6,356 bases of DNA from DATJPR01 sp035506295. GTDB taxonomy: Bacteria; Bacteroidota; Ignavibacteria; UBA10030; UBA6906. Positions 1 through 5,729 of the stretch are shown in pieces. Position numbers and translations under genes: made by a program. The notes under the pieces were generated by a model. That model was not told the DNA's origin, made no database searches, and saw only the letters and a program-made list of their open reading frames with translations. Position 1 is the first letter of the stretch; every line of letters begins with the position of its first letter. The stretch spans positions 1 through 6,356 of the forward strand of contig DATJPR010000203.1 in NCBI GenBank assembly GCA_035506295.1. The letters are read 5' to 3'.

Positions 1-1
1 G

Positions 2-178
2 AGAGATCCGATCGAATCATACGAACAAAAGCTTGTCGAGTCAGGACTGCTCACCGCCTCGCGCAAAGAGGAGATCAAGGATGAGGTTATGCACTCCATC
101 GAAAAGGCAGTGAAGGAAGCCGAAAAGGAGCCGTTCCCGGACGGGGAAGAGGCGGGGGAGGGCGTGTATGCCCTTTGA
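2..178 (+). CDS. 2-oxoacid dehydrogenase E1 component, alpha subunit (3' end only)
   Basis: The reading frame open from the left edge gives about 58 residues, beginning RDPIESYEQKLVESG and ending EEAGEGVYAL before TGA at 176-178. The pattern DPI-x-x-(Y/F)-E-x-x-L, then a charged helix with an Ala-rich stretch (EKAVKEAEKEPFPD), is typical of the C-terminus of the alpha subunit of thiamine-diphosphate-dependent pyruvate or branched-chain 2-oxoacid dehydrogenases. With E1-beta it would form the alpha2-beta2 E1 that decarboxylates the 2-oxoacid and reductively acylates the lipoyl group of E2. The catalytic and cofactor-binding part lies upstream of the window, so it cannot be checked. The identification leans on the directly following E1-beta and E2 genes. 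The substrate is not determinable. The stop codon overlaps the first base of a palindromic repeat element. Confidence 0.85.
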   Translation, partial: RDPIESYEQKLVESGLLTASRKEEIKDEVMHSIEKAVKEAEKEPFPDGEEAGEGVYAL

Positions 179-309
179 ACTCACCCCCTGCCCCCTCTCC
201 CGCCAGAAAGATGGCGGGTCTTCGACTTATGAAGAGAGGGGGAGGATCGCAACCTCGGGTTCACATTCCCCCTTCTCTTTCCAAGAGAAGGGGGGAGGGG
301 GATGAGTTC
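177..309. repeat. GC-rich nested inverted repeat between E1-alpha and E1-beta
   Basis: The whole 134-base gap between the two E1 genes is palindromic. The outer arms are 177-199 (GAACTCACCCCCTGCC..., C-rich) and 285-309 (G-rich, ending GATGAGTTC), matching with one bulge and a few mismatches. Inside are two hairpins. The first pairs CCCCCTCTC (191-199) with GAGAGGGGG (234-242), and an alternative inner stem pairs CCCGCCA (199-205) with TGGCGGG (212-218). The second is a perfect 12-bp stem, CCCCCTTCTCTT (268-279) with AAGAGAAGGGGG (283-294), and a 3-base loop. This architecture suggests a dispersed repeat (REP/MITE-like) and not an intrinsic terminator, because no T-run follows and the operon continues. 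Its mobility and copy number cannot be judged from one window. Confidence 0.75.
289..301 (+). promoter_or_regulatory. Ribosome binding site of E1-beta, partly inside a hairpin
   Basis: The purine run AGGGGGGAGGGGG ends 11 bases before the ATG at 313 and is the only Shine-Dalgarno-like sequence in front of it. Bases 289-294 are also the 3' arm of the perfect 12-bp hairpin at 268-294, so folding of the mRNA could partly mask it. The functional effect is inferred, not shown. Confidence 0.45.
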
Positions 310-312
310 GGC

Positions 313-1284
313 ATGATGACCTACATCGACGCCATTTCCCGCGGCATGTGGGAAGAGATGGAGCGAGACGAATCGGTCTTTCTGATCGGCGAGGACATCG
401 GGGCGTACGGTGGCGCGTTCAAGGCGACCAGAGGATTTCTGGAGAAGTTTGGCGAGGACCGCGTCATCGATAGTCCGCTATCGGAAGCCGCCATCCTCGG
501 CGCCGCAACGGGCGCAGCGTTGGTGGGGATGAGGCCGATCGCCGAGATGCAATTTGCGGATTTCGTGACGTGCGGCTTCAATCAGCTCGTCACCAACGCA
601 TCGAAGATCCACTATCGCTGGCATCTTCCTGTACCGATGGTGGTACGGCTGCCCAGCGGCGGCAATATCCACGGCGGTCCGTATCACTCAGCGAATCCTG
701 AAGGATGGTTCATGAACGTCCCGGGATTGAAGATCGTTGCGCCATCGACCCCCGCGGACGCGAAGGGGTTGATGAAGTCGGCGGTACGCGATAATAATCC
801 CGTTCTCTATCTGGAGTATAAGTACCTGTATCGGCGCGCCAAGGGGGATGTTCCTGACGGCGATGTGATCGTGCCGATAGGGCGGGGAGAGACACGACGT
901 GATGGCGATGCTGCGGTCGTGCTGACGTACGGTCCGACGGTTCCACTTTCGGTGGAAGCCGCTGATGAACTCGCGCGCGACACAGGCGTTGAAGTCCGTG
1001 TGGTGGACCTCCGCTCGCTCCAGCCACTGGACCGCGAACTGATTGTCCAGAGTGTTCGCGAGACGGGAAAGGTGCTGATCGTGCACGAAGCGTCGCTGAC
1101 GGGAGGATTCGGAGGGGAAATTGCCGCGATTGTCGCCGGCGATGCGTTTGAATACCTCGACGCGCCGGTCCGGAGACTCGGTTCGCTCGATGCTCCGGTT
1201 CCGTTTGCACCGACGCTCGAGGAAGCATACCTCCCGGGCAAACAGCGCATCCAGGACGCGCTGAAACAGTTGTTGAAGTATTGA
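313..1284 (+). CDS. 2-oxoacid dehydrogenase E1 component, beta subunit
   Basis: A 323-residue protein, the usual length for the beta chain of heterotetrameric pyruvate or branched-chain 2-oxoacid dehydrogenase E1. It pairs with E1-alpha to bind thiamine diphosphate and transfer the acyl group to lipoyl-E2 in the cytoplasm. Visible family marks are the N-terminal IGEDIGAYGGAFKAT segment (25-39), SPLSEAAI with the Glu58 expected to contact the cofactor aminopyrimidine, the QFADF block (80-84), GGPYHSANPE with the active-site His125 equivalent, VAPSTPADAKGL, and the C-terminal transketolase-like domain with VRVVDLRSLQPLD. EYKYLYR recalls branched-chain enzymes, but this is not enough to name the substrate. 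The frame is open upstream as far as a TTG at 175, but that extension is encoded by the palindromic repeat, so I start at ATG 313 (ATG 316 is also possible). Only repeat DNA separates it from E1-alpha. The E2 gene follows after 125 bases. Confidence 0.93.
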   Translation: MMTYIDAISRGMWEEMERDESVFLIGEDIGAYGGAFKATRGFLEKFGEDRVIDSPLSEAAILGAATGAALVGMRPIAEMQFADFVTCGFNQLVTNASKIHYRWHLPVPMVVRLPSGGNIHGGPYHSANPEGWFMNVPGLKIVAPSTPADAKGLMKSAVRDNNPVLYLEYKYLYRRAKGDVPDGDVIVPIGRGETRRDGDAAVVLTYGPTVPLSVEAADELARDTGVEVRVVDLRSLQPLDRELIVQSVRETGKVLIVHEASLTGGFGGEIAAIVAGDAFEYLDAPVRRLGSLDAPVPFAPTLEEAYLPGKQRIQDALKQLLKY

Positions 1285-1285
1285 C

Positions 1286-1374
1286 GCCAAGAACCAAATT
1301 TGCTGGAAGGGGAGGTAGTGGGGATAGCTGGAAGCTTTCTTCCTACTTCCAACGTCCTCCTTCCTACTCTTGGC
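1286..1374. repeat. Imperfect inverted repeat with heptamer array (E1-beta/E2 gap)
   Basis: Most of the 125-base gap between E1-beta and E2 is one element. The outer arms are GCCAAGA (1286-1292) and TCTTGGC (1368-1374), a perfect 7-bp inverted repeat. The right half is a period-7 array: CTTCCTA (1339-1345), CTTCCAA (1346-1352), CGTCCTC (1353-1359) and CTTCCTA (1360-1366). The left half is purine-rich and partly complementary, for example GGAGG (1311-1315) with CCTCC (1356-1360) and GGAAG (1330-1334) with CTTCC (1339-1343). TCCTACTTCC (1341-1350) reappears exactly, reverse-complemented, at 3655-3664 at the end of lipA. No promoter or U-tract terminator is evident. Confidence 0.6.
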
Positions 1375-1409
1375 ACTCCAGACTCTCATTGGAATAACAC
1401 AGGCAAGCC

Positions 1410-2723
1410 ATGGCTCGCATCGAAGTTGTCATGCCTCAAATGGGCGAGAGCATCGCCGAGGGAACGATTGTGAAGTGGCACAAGCGGATCGGCGAGTCGG
1501 TAAAGAAAGATGAGACGCTGCTGGAGATCAGCACGGACAAGGTCGATTCCGAGATTCCATCTCCTGCTGCCGGAGTTCTCGTGGAGATTATCGCCAAGGA
1601 AAACGAGACCGTGCCGGTGCACGCCGTCATCGCGTATCTTGAGTCCAACGGCGCGTCTCCCGCGCCACCACCGGAAGAGCCTCAGAAACAGAAGGCTGCT
1701 CCACAGATTCCTGTGGAGGCAAAGTCGCCCTCGCCGGCGCCGGCCACGACTAAACCTTCCGAAGCGAAGGGGAGTCGGTTTTACTCGCCGTTGGTGATGA
1801 CGATTGCCCGGGCCGAGAACGTATCCATGACGGAACTCGAGCAGATGCCCGGGACCGGTGAAGGGGGACGTGTTTCGAAGAATGACATTCTCTCATGGAT
1901 TCAGGCAAAAAAGACGGGTCGCGTCGCTCCTCAACCGGTACCGTCCCAGCAACCGCCGACAAGTCCGTTGGACCAGCTCAGGCCTGCCGACGACGCGGAG
2001 CTCCGCAAGAAATATCCTTCGCCGGAATTCGATGTGCTGCAGATGAGCAACGTCATGCACCGTATGGCGGAGCACATGGTGGAGTCGGTGCATACGTCGC
2101 CACACGTCTATGCCGTTCACGAAGTGGATATGTCCGGGGTTGTACGGCACCGCGCCCAGCACGCGGAGGAATTTCTCCGGCGGGAAGGATTCAAGTTGAC
2201 CTACACCCCGTACGTCGTCGCCGCTGTCGTGGGAGCGCTGAAGAAATTCCCGATCGTCAACAGCTCCGTCGAAGGCGGGAAGATCATCAGGAAGAATTTC
2301 ATTAATATTGGTATTGCTGTCGCATCGGAAAGCGGTTTGCTCGTTCCGGTCATCAAGCACGCCGAAGAGAAGAACTTCCTTGGATTGGCGAGGGCGGTCA
2401 ACGACCTCGCCCAGCGAACTCGGGCGAAGAAACTCCAGCCGGAGGAAGTGCAGGGAGGGACCTTCAGCATCACGAACTACGGCGTGTTTGGCACCCTGAT
2501 CGGGACGCCGCTTATCAACCAACCGCAGGTGGCGATTCTCGGCACCGGCGTGATCACCAAGCGAGTCGTGGTCGTTGACGACATGCTCGCCATACGGTCG
2601 ATGGCATTCTTTACGGTCTCCTTCGATCATCGGATCATCGACGGCGCGACCGGCGGGAAGTTCCTCGCGGAGATCGTCGGCACGCTCGAACATTTCGATG
2701 CGGAGACCGGCATAGGGCTATAA
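1410..2723 (+). CDS. 2-oxoacid dehydrogenase E2 (dihydrolipoamide acyltransferase)
   Basis: A 437-residue E2 core protein. It takes the acyl group from E1 on its lipoyl arm and transfers it to CoA at the heart of the multienzyme complex. The lipoyl domain (about 1-79) has the lipoylation site Lys44 in STDKVDSE. A Pro/Ala-rich hinge follows (about 82-118), then the peripheral-subunit-binding domain (about 125-162, from YSPLVMTIARAENV to GRVSKNDIL), which docks E1 or E3. A second short linker leads to the catalytic acyltransferase domain (about 200-437) with NIGIAVASESGLLVPVI, GGTFSITNYGVFG and the active-site motif HRIIDG (His407, Asp411). A single lipoyl domain is common in bacterial branched-chain, oxoglutarate and some pyruvate E2s, so the substrate stays open. 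The lipoyl fold begins at residue 2, which fixes the ATG at 1410. The ribosome site (AGG at 1401-1403) is weak. The stop overlaps the lipA start. Confidence 0.94.
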   Translation: MARIEVVMPQMGESIAEGTIVKWHKRIGESVKKDETLLEISTDKVDSEIPSPAAGVLVEIIAKENETVPVHAVIAYLESNGASPAPPPEEPQKQKAAPQIPVEAKSPSPAPATTKPSEAKGSRFYSPLVMTIARAENVSMTELEQMPGTGEGGRVSKNDILSWIQAKKTGRVAPQPVPSQQPPTSPLDQLRPADDAELRKKYPSPEFDVLQMSNVMHRMAEHMVESVHTSPHVYAVHEVDMSGVVRHRAQHAEEFLRREGFKLTYTPYVVAAVVGALKKFPIVNSSVEGGKIIRKNFINIGIAVASESGLLVPVIKHAEEKNFLGLARAVNDLAQRTRAKKLQPEEVQGGTFSITNYGVFGTLIGTPLINQPQVAILGTGVITKRVVVVDDMLAIRSMAFFTVSFDHRIIDGATGGKFLAEIVGTLEHFDAETGIGL

Positions 2724-3655
2724 TGGGATGGCGTATGGAGAGGCTGGACAAGGAAGATATGAGTGATTCCGTAGATGAAACGCAAGCATCACCCGTGATG
2801 CACGCCGCTAGGCCGTCGTGGTTGAAGGTGAAGGTCCCGCTGGGCGAGAATTTCTCGCGGCTCAAGGGATTGATGGAGGCGAAGCACCTCCACACCGTGT
2901 GTGAAGAGGCGCGTTGTCCGAACGTCAGCGAATGCTGGAACGCCGGCACCGCGACGTTCATGATCCTCGGCGATGTGTGTACGCGCTCCTGCGGTTTCTG
3001 CGCGGTGAAGACGGGACGACCCGAAGGTCTTGATCTCGAAGAACCGCTGCGGGTGGCTGATGCCGTTCGTTCCATGGGGGTACGCTATGCCGTGGTCACC
3101 TCGGTGAACCGCGACGAACTTCCCGACGGTGGCGCGGCGGTATTTGCAGACACTATTAGGGAAATCCGCAAAGTCAATCCTTCCACCACTGTCGAAGTCC
3201 TGATCCCTGATTTTCGCGGAGTTGAGTGGGCGCTGGACATCGTCATCGCGGCGAAGCCGGATGTCCTGAACCACAATGTGGAGACGGTCCCCAGGCTCTA
3301 TGCGACAGTCCGTCCGCAAGCAAGGTATGAGCGGAGTCTCGAGCTGCTCGACCGCGCGAAGAGGAAGGGGATGATGACGAAGACGGGAATTATGGTCGGT
3401 CTCGGCGAGCGCGAAGAGGAAGTGCACGACGTGATGCGTGATGTGCGTGGTGTGTCGTGCGATATCTTCACGATTGGACAGTACCTCCAGCCGACCAAAC
3501 AACACGTGCCTGTCGACCGGTACGTTCATCCCGAAGAATTTGTCCGCTACAGGCAATTCGGAGGAGAGATCGGTTTGCCGCGGGTAGAATCGGGGCCGCT
3601 CGTCAGGAGCTCATACCATGCGGAGGATTGGCAAAGAGTAGGTAGTAAGACGTAG
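2723..3655 (+). CDS. lipA: Lipoyl synthase, radical SAM enzyme
   Basis: LipA inserts two sulfur atoms into protein-bound octanoyl groups, using one 4Fe-4S cluster for radical SAM chemistry and a second as sulfur donor. Both cluster sites are intact: Cys60, Cys65 and Cys71 (C-x4-C-x5-C, the LipA-specific auxiliary cluster), and Cys86, Cys90 and Cys93 (CTRSCGFC, the radical SAM cluster). Further LipA marks are GTATFMILGD, TSVNRDELPDGG, LNHNVETVPRLY, TKTGIMVGLGE, and the C-terminal RSSYHAE (295-301), whose serine is expected to ligate the auxiliary cluster. The length of 310 residues is normal. The ATG at 2723 overlaps the E2 stop (TAATG), suggesting translational coupling. An in-frame ATG at 2759 has a better ribosome site (AAGGA four bases upstream) and would give 298 residues; the N-terminus is not conserved enough to decide. 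The last residues VGSKT and the stop are written by a heptamer repeat. It probably serves the adjacent E2. Confidence 0.96.
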   Translation: MGWRMERLDKEDMSDSVDETQASPVMHAARPSWLKVKVPLGENFSRLKGLMEAKHLHTVCEEARCPNVSECWNAGTATFMILGDVCTRSCGFCAVKTGRPEGLDLEEPLRVADAVRSMGVRYAVVTSVNRDELPDGGAAVFADTIREIRKVNPSTTVEVLIPDFRGVEWALDIVIAAKPDVLNHNVETVPRLYATVRPQARYERSLELLDRAKRKGMMTKTGIMVGLGEREEEVHDVMRDVRGVSCDIFTIGQYLQPTKQHVPVDRYVHPEEFVRYRQFGGEIGLPRVESGPLVRSSYHAEDWQRVGSKT

Positions 3656-3665
3656 GAAGTAGGAT
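3638..3665 (+). repeat. Heptamer array GTAGGAA-type across the lipA stop codon
   Basis: Four consecutive 7-base units are visible: GTAGGTA (3638-3644), GTAAGAC (3645-3651), GTAGGAA (3652-3658) and GTAGGAT (3659-3665). The lipA stop codon TAG (3653-3655) lies inside the third unit. More degenerate GTAG words continue to about 3705. The reverse complement of GGAAGTAGGA (3655-3664) occurs in the E1-beta/E2 spacer at 1341-1350, so the two spacers belong to one repeat family. Confidence 0.65.
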
Positions 3666-3701
3666 GAAAAATGAAGCTGACGTAGTAAGCCGTATGCAGT
3701 A

Positions 3702-3728
3702 GGGGGTACGCAGAAAGATCGTATCCCC
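3702..3728. other. Hairpin in the spacer after lipA
   Basis: GGGGGTACG (3702-3710) can pair with CGTATCCCC (3720-3728) over 9 bp including one G-U pair, around a 9-base loop. It lies 46 bases after the lipA stop, where an operon end is expected, but CTCCCGCCG and not a T-run follows, so it is not a canonical intrinsic terminator. It could aid termination or simply be the centre of the surrounding repeat element (3638-3772). Confidence 0.4.
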
Positions 3729-3741
3729 TCCCGCCGATTCA

Positions 3742-3772
3742 CTGTCTACTGTCCGCTGTCGGCTGTCTGCTG
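3742..3772 (+). repeat. CTGTC heptamer tandem array
   Basis: Four period-7 units, CTGTCTA (3742-3748), CTGTCCG (3749-3755), CTGTCGG (3756-3762) and CTGTCTG (3763-3769), are followed by a partial CTG. It forms the pyrimidine-rich right side of the spacer element whose purine-rich left side is the array at 3638-3665. The remaining 120 bases up to 3893 show no recognisable promoter or gene. They look non-coding although one frame stays open from 3773. Confidence 0.65.
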
Positions 3773-3892
3773 ATGTTCCGTCTCAAAATCCCTCGCGTTT
3801 TCCGGCTAGACCCCACCTCGAAAGAACCTTCCCACGAATCCGGATGTTTTGAGTGGCACAAGTCTAGTTTCTCTTCTTGTGTGCTCAGAGCC

Positions 3893-5143
3893 ATGGGAGA
3901 AGTCGGAACAGCGCAGATTCGCGAGATCGTGGACCAGGTCTACCGTGCCGAATCCCGCCGCATTCTTGCCACACTGATTCGCCTTCTTGGAGACTTCGAT
4001 CTCGCAGAGGAAGCGATGCACGAGGCCTTCGCGGCCGCGATGGAGCAGTGGCAGGCGGACGGCGTCCCCTCCAACCCGCGAACGTGGCTGATCTCTGCCG
4101 GTCGGTTTAAGGGGATCGACACGATGCGGCGACGGTCCCGGTTCGAGGGCTCGGCTCCCGAAGTCATCGAGAATGCGGAGGGCGAACGAATCGATCCCGC
4201 AGAGATGATCGACAAAGGGATCGAAGACGACGAGCTCCGGCTGATCTTCACCTGCTGCCATCCTGCCCTCTCGGCGGATGCTCGCGCGGCCCTGACGCTC
4301 CGCGAGGTCTGTGGCCTGACCACGGAAGAAATCGCCCATGCGTTTCTCACAAAACCATCGGCGATCGCGCAGCGTATCGTCCGGGCGAAAGCAAAAATCC
4401 GTGATGCGAACATCCCGTATCAGGTCCCGGCTGCACGGGATCTTCCGGACCGCCTGGATACCGTCCTCCATGTCGTCTATCTGGTTTTCAACGAAGGATA
4501 TTCCGCCAGCTTCGGTGATGCGCTCACCCGTGCCGATCTTTCGGGAGAAGCCATTCGTCTTGGCCGGGTTCTTCTTGATCTTCTTCCGGAGCCGGACGTC
4601 ATGGGTCTTCTCTCCCTGATGTTGCTCCAGGAATCCCATCGCCCTGCCCGCTCCTCGGACACGGGCGACCTCGTCCTCCTCGAGCATCAAGACCGGGATC
4701 TGTGGAACCGGGACATGATCGCCGAGGGCGTCGCGCTCGTGGAACGGGCGTTCTCGACGCGTCGCGTCGGCCCGTATACGCTGCAGGCCGCCATCGCCGC
4801 GATGCACGCCGAGTCGCGATCATCCGAAGAAACGGATTGGGCCGAGATTGTCGCCCTGTACGATCTTCTGCTGCGCGCGGAGCCTTCTCCCGTCGTCGAG
4901 CTCAACCGCGCTGTCGCCGTTGCCATGCGCGATGGACCGGATGCCGGCCTCAATCTCATTGAGGCGATCCTCTCGCGCGGCGAGCTCGCAGAGTATCATC
5001 TCGCGCATTCCGCCCGTGCGGACCTTTGCAGGAGGCTGGGGAAATTGGACGATGCCCGGGCCTCATACCGGAAAGCGTTGGCGTTGACTCAGCAAGGGCC
5101 GGAACGCAGGTTCCTTGAACGACGGCTCAGTGAAATCACATGA
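3893..5143 (+). CDS. ECF42-type RNA polymerase sigma factor with C-terminal extension
   Basis: A 416-residue protein, about twice the size of a plain ECF sigma factor. The sigma region 2 part (about 13-83) contains LATLIRLLGDFDLAEEAMHEAFAAAMEQW and NPRTWLISAGRFKGIDTMRR. LRLIFTCCHPAL (115-126) leads into region 4 (about 127-172), whose helix-turn-helix reads LTLREVCGLTTEEIAHAFLTKPSAIAQRIVRAKAKIR. The rest (about 185-416) is the DUF6596/TPR-like extension, with YLVFNEGYSAS, a RLGRVLLDLLPEPDVMGLLSLMLLQESHRPAR block and a C-terminal LGKLDDARASYRKAL helix pair. This architecture and the downstream DGPF genes define the ECF42 group, which lacks a cognate anti-sigma gene; the extension is thought to govern activity. 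The frame is open back to ATG 3773, but that 40-residue extension has no sigma homology and begins next to a repeat, so I choose 3893 despite a weak ribosome site. The inducing signal is unknown. Confidence 0.93.
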   Translation: MGEVGTAQIREIVDQVYRAESRRILATLIRLLGDFDLAEEAMHEAFAAAMEQWQADGVPSNPRTWLISAGRFKGIDTMRRRSRFEGSAPEVIENAEGERIDPAEMIDKGIEDDELRLIFTCCHPALSADARAALTLREVCGLTTEEIAHAFLTKPSAIAQRIVRAKAKIRDANIPYQVPAARDLPDRLDTVLHVVYLVFNEGYSASFGDALTRADLSGEAIRLGRVLLDLLPEPDVMGLLSLMLLQESHRPARSSDTGDLVLLEHQDRDLWNRDMIAEGVALVERAFSTRRVGPYTLQAAIAAMHAESRSSEETDWAEIVALYDLLLRAEPSPVVELNRAVAVAMRDGPDAGLNLIEAILSRGELAEYHLAHSARADLCRRLGKLDDARASYRKALALTQQGPERRFLERRLSEIT

Positions 5144-5147
5144 ACGA

Positions 5148-5178
5148 CGATTGTCGAAATTGTGCTTCCCAGATCGAC
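5148..5178 (+). promoter_or_regulatory. Predicted ECF42-dependent promoter of the first DGPF gene
   Basis: CGATTGTCGA (5148-5157) is followed by 17 bases and CGAC (5175-5178), 29 bases before the ATG of the DGPF gene and just after the sigma factor stop. The pair TGTCGA (-35) and CGAC (-10) agrees with the motif I recall for ECF42 sigma factors in Streptomyces (TGTCGA and CGA/TC). The same pair with the same spacing precedes the second DGPF gene at 6166-6196. Confidence 0.7.
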
Positions 5179-5207
5179 CACATGACAGCCCGTCCGAAGG
5201 AGGCCGC

Positions 5208-5585
5208 ATGAAATACGTGTGTCTTGTCTATGGAGAGGAAAGCCAGATCGGCGCCATGGCCGATGACGACTGCATGTCCTTCGATGCGGGGCTGCGGGCG
5301 GAAGGAGTCTGCCTCTCCTCCGAAGCCCTGCAGCCTGTCCGAACGTCCACGACCGTTCGCGTCCGGAATGGGAGAGTCGCCATCACCGACGGACCGTTTG
5401 CAGAGACAAAAGAGCAACTGGCAGGATTCTATCTCATCGATGCGCGGGACCTCGATCACGCGCTTGAGATAGCGGCGAGCATACCGCCGGCCGAGGTGGG
5501 TTGCATCGAAGTGCGGCCGGTGAGAGAACTCGTCAGCACGACGGGGAAAAAGCACGTGGTTGCCGACGTCCAGGGGCGGAAGTGA
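5208..5585 (+). CDS. DGPF/YCII-family protein (YciI-related domain)
   Basis: A 125-residue cytoplasmic protein with no signal peptide or membrane segment. It opens with a beta strand typical of the family (MKYVCLVYGEE) and carries the name-giving DGPF motif at 61-64 in ITDGPFAETKEQLAGFYLIDARDLDHALEIA. It ends with IEVRPVRE and a short polar tail. This is a dimeric ferredoxin-like fold family whose biochemical role is not established, and it is repeatedly found next to ECF42 sigma genes. An ideal ribosome site AAGGAGG (5197-5203), four bases before ATG 5208, fixes the start and overrides the longer open frame from 5115, which overlaps the sigma gene. It lies 64 bases after the sigma factor and behind a predicted ECF42 promoter, so it is likely a direct target of that sigma factor. 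Confidence 0.92.
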   Translation: MKYVCLVYGEESQIGAMADDDCMSFDAGLRAEGVCLSSEALQPVRTSTTVRVRNGRVAITDGPFAETKEQLAGFYLIDARDLDHALEIAASIPPAEVGCIEVRPVRELVSTTGKKHVVADVQGRK

Positions 5586-5636
5586 CGCCGTTCGCGAGCG
5601 AGAACCTTCGCTGGAACACGGGTGTTATTCAATCGA

Positions 5637-5707
5637 ATGTAGGTCGGGTCGCCGACCCGACCAATTCGAAATTGTCAAGGGGACGGTTCTGGCGAACCGT
5701 CCTACAT
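5637..5707. repeat. 71-bp double-hairpin palindromic repeat
   Basis: The outer inverted arms ATGTAGG (5637-5643) and CCTACAT (5701-5707) enclose two strong hairpins: GGTCGGGTC/GACCCGACC (5642-5650 with 5654-5662, loop GCC) and GGACGGTTC/GAACCGTCC (5681-5689 with 5694-5702, loop TGGC). The centre holds AATTCGAAATT (5663-5673). Two hairpins inside common ends resemble bacterial interspersed palindromic elements (paired REP-type), probably dispersed in the genome. No T-run follows, so I do not call it a terminator, though it could affect read-through or mRNA stability between the DGPF and DUF5519 genes. The 51 bases before it (5586-5636) hold nothing recognisable. Confidence 0.75.
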
Positions 5708-5729
5708 CTGAATTCTTAGGTGGACGACG

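Noticed and set aside
175..312. In-frame TTG-initiated extension of E1-beta by 46 residues
   Set aside because: The extension is encoded by the palindromic repeat, is low-complexity and Pro/Arg-rich, and has no counterpart in the E1-beta family; ATG 313 gives the normal N-terminus and length.
3742..3772. CRISPR array
   Set aside because: The units are 7 bases long and contiguous, without spacers, and no cas gene is nearby.
3757..3782. TGTCGG-N16-CGTC as an ECF42 promoter for the sigma gene
   Set aside because: One mismatch in the -35, a spacing of 16 instead of 17, and location inside a CTGTC tandem array that produces such words by chance.
3773..3892. Upstream in-frame start of the sigma factor
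   Set aside because: The 40 added residues have no sigma-factor character and the stretch begins directly after a tandem repeat; from 3893 the protein starts as ECF42 proteins do and has the usual length.
3806..4807. Long minus-strand open frame (333 residues) opposite the sigma factor gene
   Set aside because: It is a shadow of GC-rich codon use; the translated protein shows no recognisable domain and the sense strand holds an unmistakable sigma factor. The same applies to minus-strand frames at 688-1389, 1893-2693 and 2789-3556.
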